From positions 1 through 45,316 of the forward strand of contig SHUD01000017.1 of assembly GCA_009697505.1 (NCBI GenBank): a stretch of 45,316 nt of DNA, in the 5' to 3' direction. This DNA is from Bryobacterales bacterium. Its GTDB lineage: Bacteria; Acidobacteriota; Terriglobia; Bryobacterales; Bryobacteraceae. Position numbers and translations under genes: made by a program. A model generated the notes under the pieces. The model had not been told where the DNA came from. It did not search any database and worked only from the letters and a program-made list of their open reading frames with translations. Of this stretch, positions 45,127 to 45,316 are shown piece by piece (the stretch's first letter is position 1; the number at the start of each line of letters is the position of its first letter).

Positions 45127-45155
45127 TTTATACGCCTCTGTCAGGACGGTGTCAA
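45127..45155 (-). promoter_or_regulatory. near-consensus sigma-70 promoter of the small membrane protein
   Basis: On the minus strand TTGACA (45155-45150), a 17-base spacer and TATAAA (45132-45127) match the sigma-70 consensus almost fully. Transcription would start near 45120, leaving about 19 bases of leader that include AGGAGG (45114-45109). It is the best promoter by sequence in the window. Confidence 0.75.
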
Positions 45156-45217
45156 GGGAGGGGTGGCAGGGTGTCGCTAGTATGTGATCTATCCGGTTGA
45201 ATTCACACATGAACTGT

Positions 45218-45234
45218 CCGCTTTGAAAAAGCGG
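45218..45234. other. hairpin before the right-edge transposase start, possibly an IS end
   Basis: CCGCTT and AAGCGG (45218-45223 and 45229-45234) form a 6-bp stem with a 5-base TGAAA loop. It lies 16 bases before the GTG of the transposase fragment and could be part of the left end of that element; the right end is outside the window. Confidence 0.35.
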
Positions 45235-45250
45235 CGGGGGAAGCTAGGGG

Positions 45251-45316
45251 GTGGACACCCCTCAGCAATACTCCGCGGCGGAAACGGAGCGGATGATGAA
45301 ACTGCAAGACGTATTA
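45251..45316 (+). CDS. ISNCY-type transposase, N-terminal fragment (runs off right edge)
   Basis: From GTG 45251 the frame runs 22 codons to the window end, reading MDTPQQYSAAETERMMKLQ then DVL. The Y-S/R-A-A-E-x-E-R-x-M-K-x-Q-D/E-V pattern is the usual beginning of ISNCY-group integrase-type transposases as I remember them. The catalytic part is beyond the edge, so this is tentative. With the IS4 fragment at the left edge it shows that the segment lies between two mobile-element insertions. Confidence 0.5.
   Translation, partial: MDTPQQYSAAETERMMKLQDVL

Overview
The window looks like chromosomal DNA of a GC-rich, motile, Gram-negative acidobacterium, most likely near Bryobacteraceae/Solibacter. 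This is inferred from gene content: a Ser/Thr kinase fused to TolB-like beta-propeller repeats, a DUF457 protein beginning MENVTHTL, DUF433/DUF5615 pairs, SGNH/MBOAT acetylation genes and many GTG starts. No rRNA or tRNA gene was found, so the taxonomic call is an inference. Both ends carry transposase fragments: the last 43 codons of an IS4-type transposase at 3-134 and what looks like the first 22 codons of an ISNCY-type transposase at 45251-45316.

Layout. 200-3904: a gmhA-like sugar isomerase, then a compact late flagellar cluster (flgM, flgN-like, flgK, flgL). 3917-5761 (minus): DUF457 membrane hydrolase and a lipid kinase, divergent from ligA. 5782-13470 (plus): ligA, a DedA-like protein, nadA, moaA, feoA, feoB, trxB, i.e. 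DNA ligation, NAD and molybdopterin synthesis, ferrous iron import and thiol redox. 13528-15566: a DUF433/DUF5615 toxin-antitoxin-like pair, then an Rrf2 regulator translationally coupled to cysK. 15734-20182 (minus): a fused serine hydrolase/NamZ exo-muramidase, a pterin dehydratase and a membrane-anchored MutS-like ATPase. 20227-30982: a MEMO-family protein, a degenerate GGDEF protein, a UDP-sugar decarboxylase, an EtfD-like iron-sulfur membrane oxidoreductase, a secreted GH3 hexosaminidase, a DUF4139 protein, a beta-barrel gene interrupted by an in-frame TAG, and a lone receiver domain. 30991-38994 (mostly minus): an SH3-like lipoprotein, a 58-residue zinc-ribbon protein on the plus strand, a four-gene operon (metallo-beta-lactamase fold, MBOAT, two SGNH paralogues), a nucleotidyltransferase with a small overlapping partner, and a PAP2 phosphatase. 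39050-45316: an MGDG-synthase-like glycosyltransferase, a Ser/Thr kinase pseudogene with a nonsense codon and a frameshift, a TrbI/VirB10-like protein, a CBS-containing site-2 protease and a small membrane protein behind a near-consensus promoter.

Themes. Murein catabolism is represented by the NamZ fusion and the GH3 enzyme, both exported. Envelope sugar acetylation is represented by the MBOAT/SGNH operon. Iron and Fe-S metabolism is represented by feoAB, nadA, moaA and the EtfD-like protein. Many genes lack a Shine-Dalgarno sequence and instead have a TANNNT box 5-8 nt before the start codon, which suggests widespread leaderless transcription. The best candidates for something new are the serine hydrolase-NamZ fusion, the MBL-MBOAT-SGNH-SGNH operon, the overlapping ligA/lipid-kinase promoters with an ATC where the kinase start codon should be, and the Rrf2-cysK coupling. 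I did not see a CRISPR array, prophage or integron.
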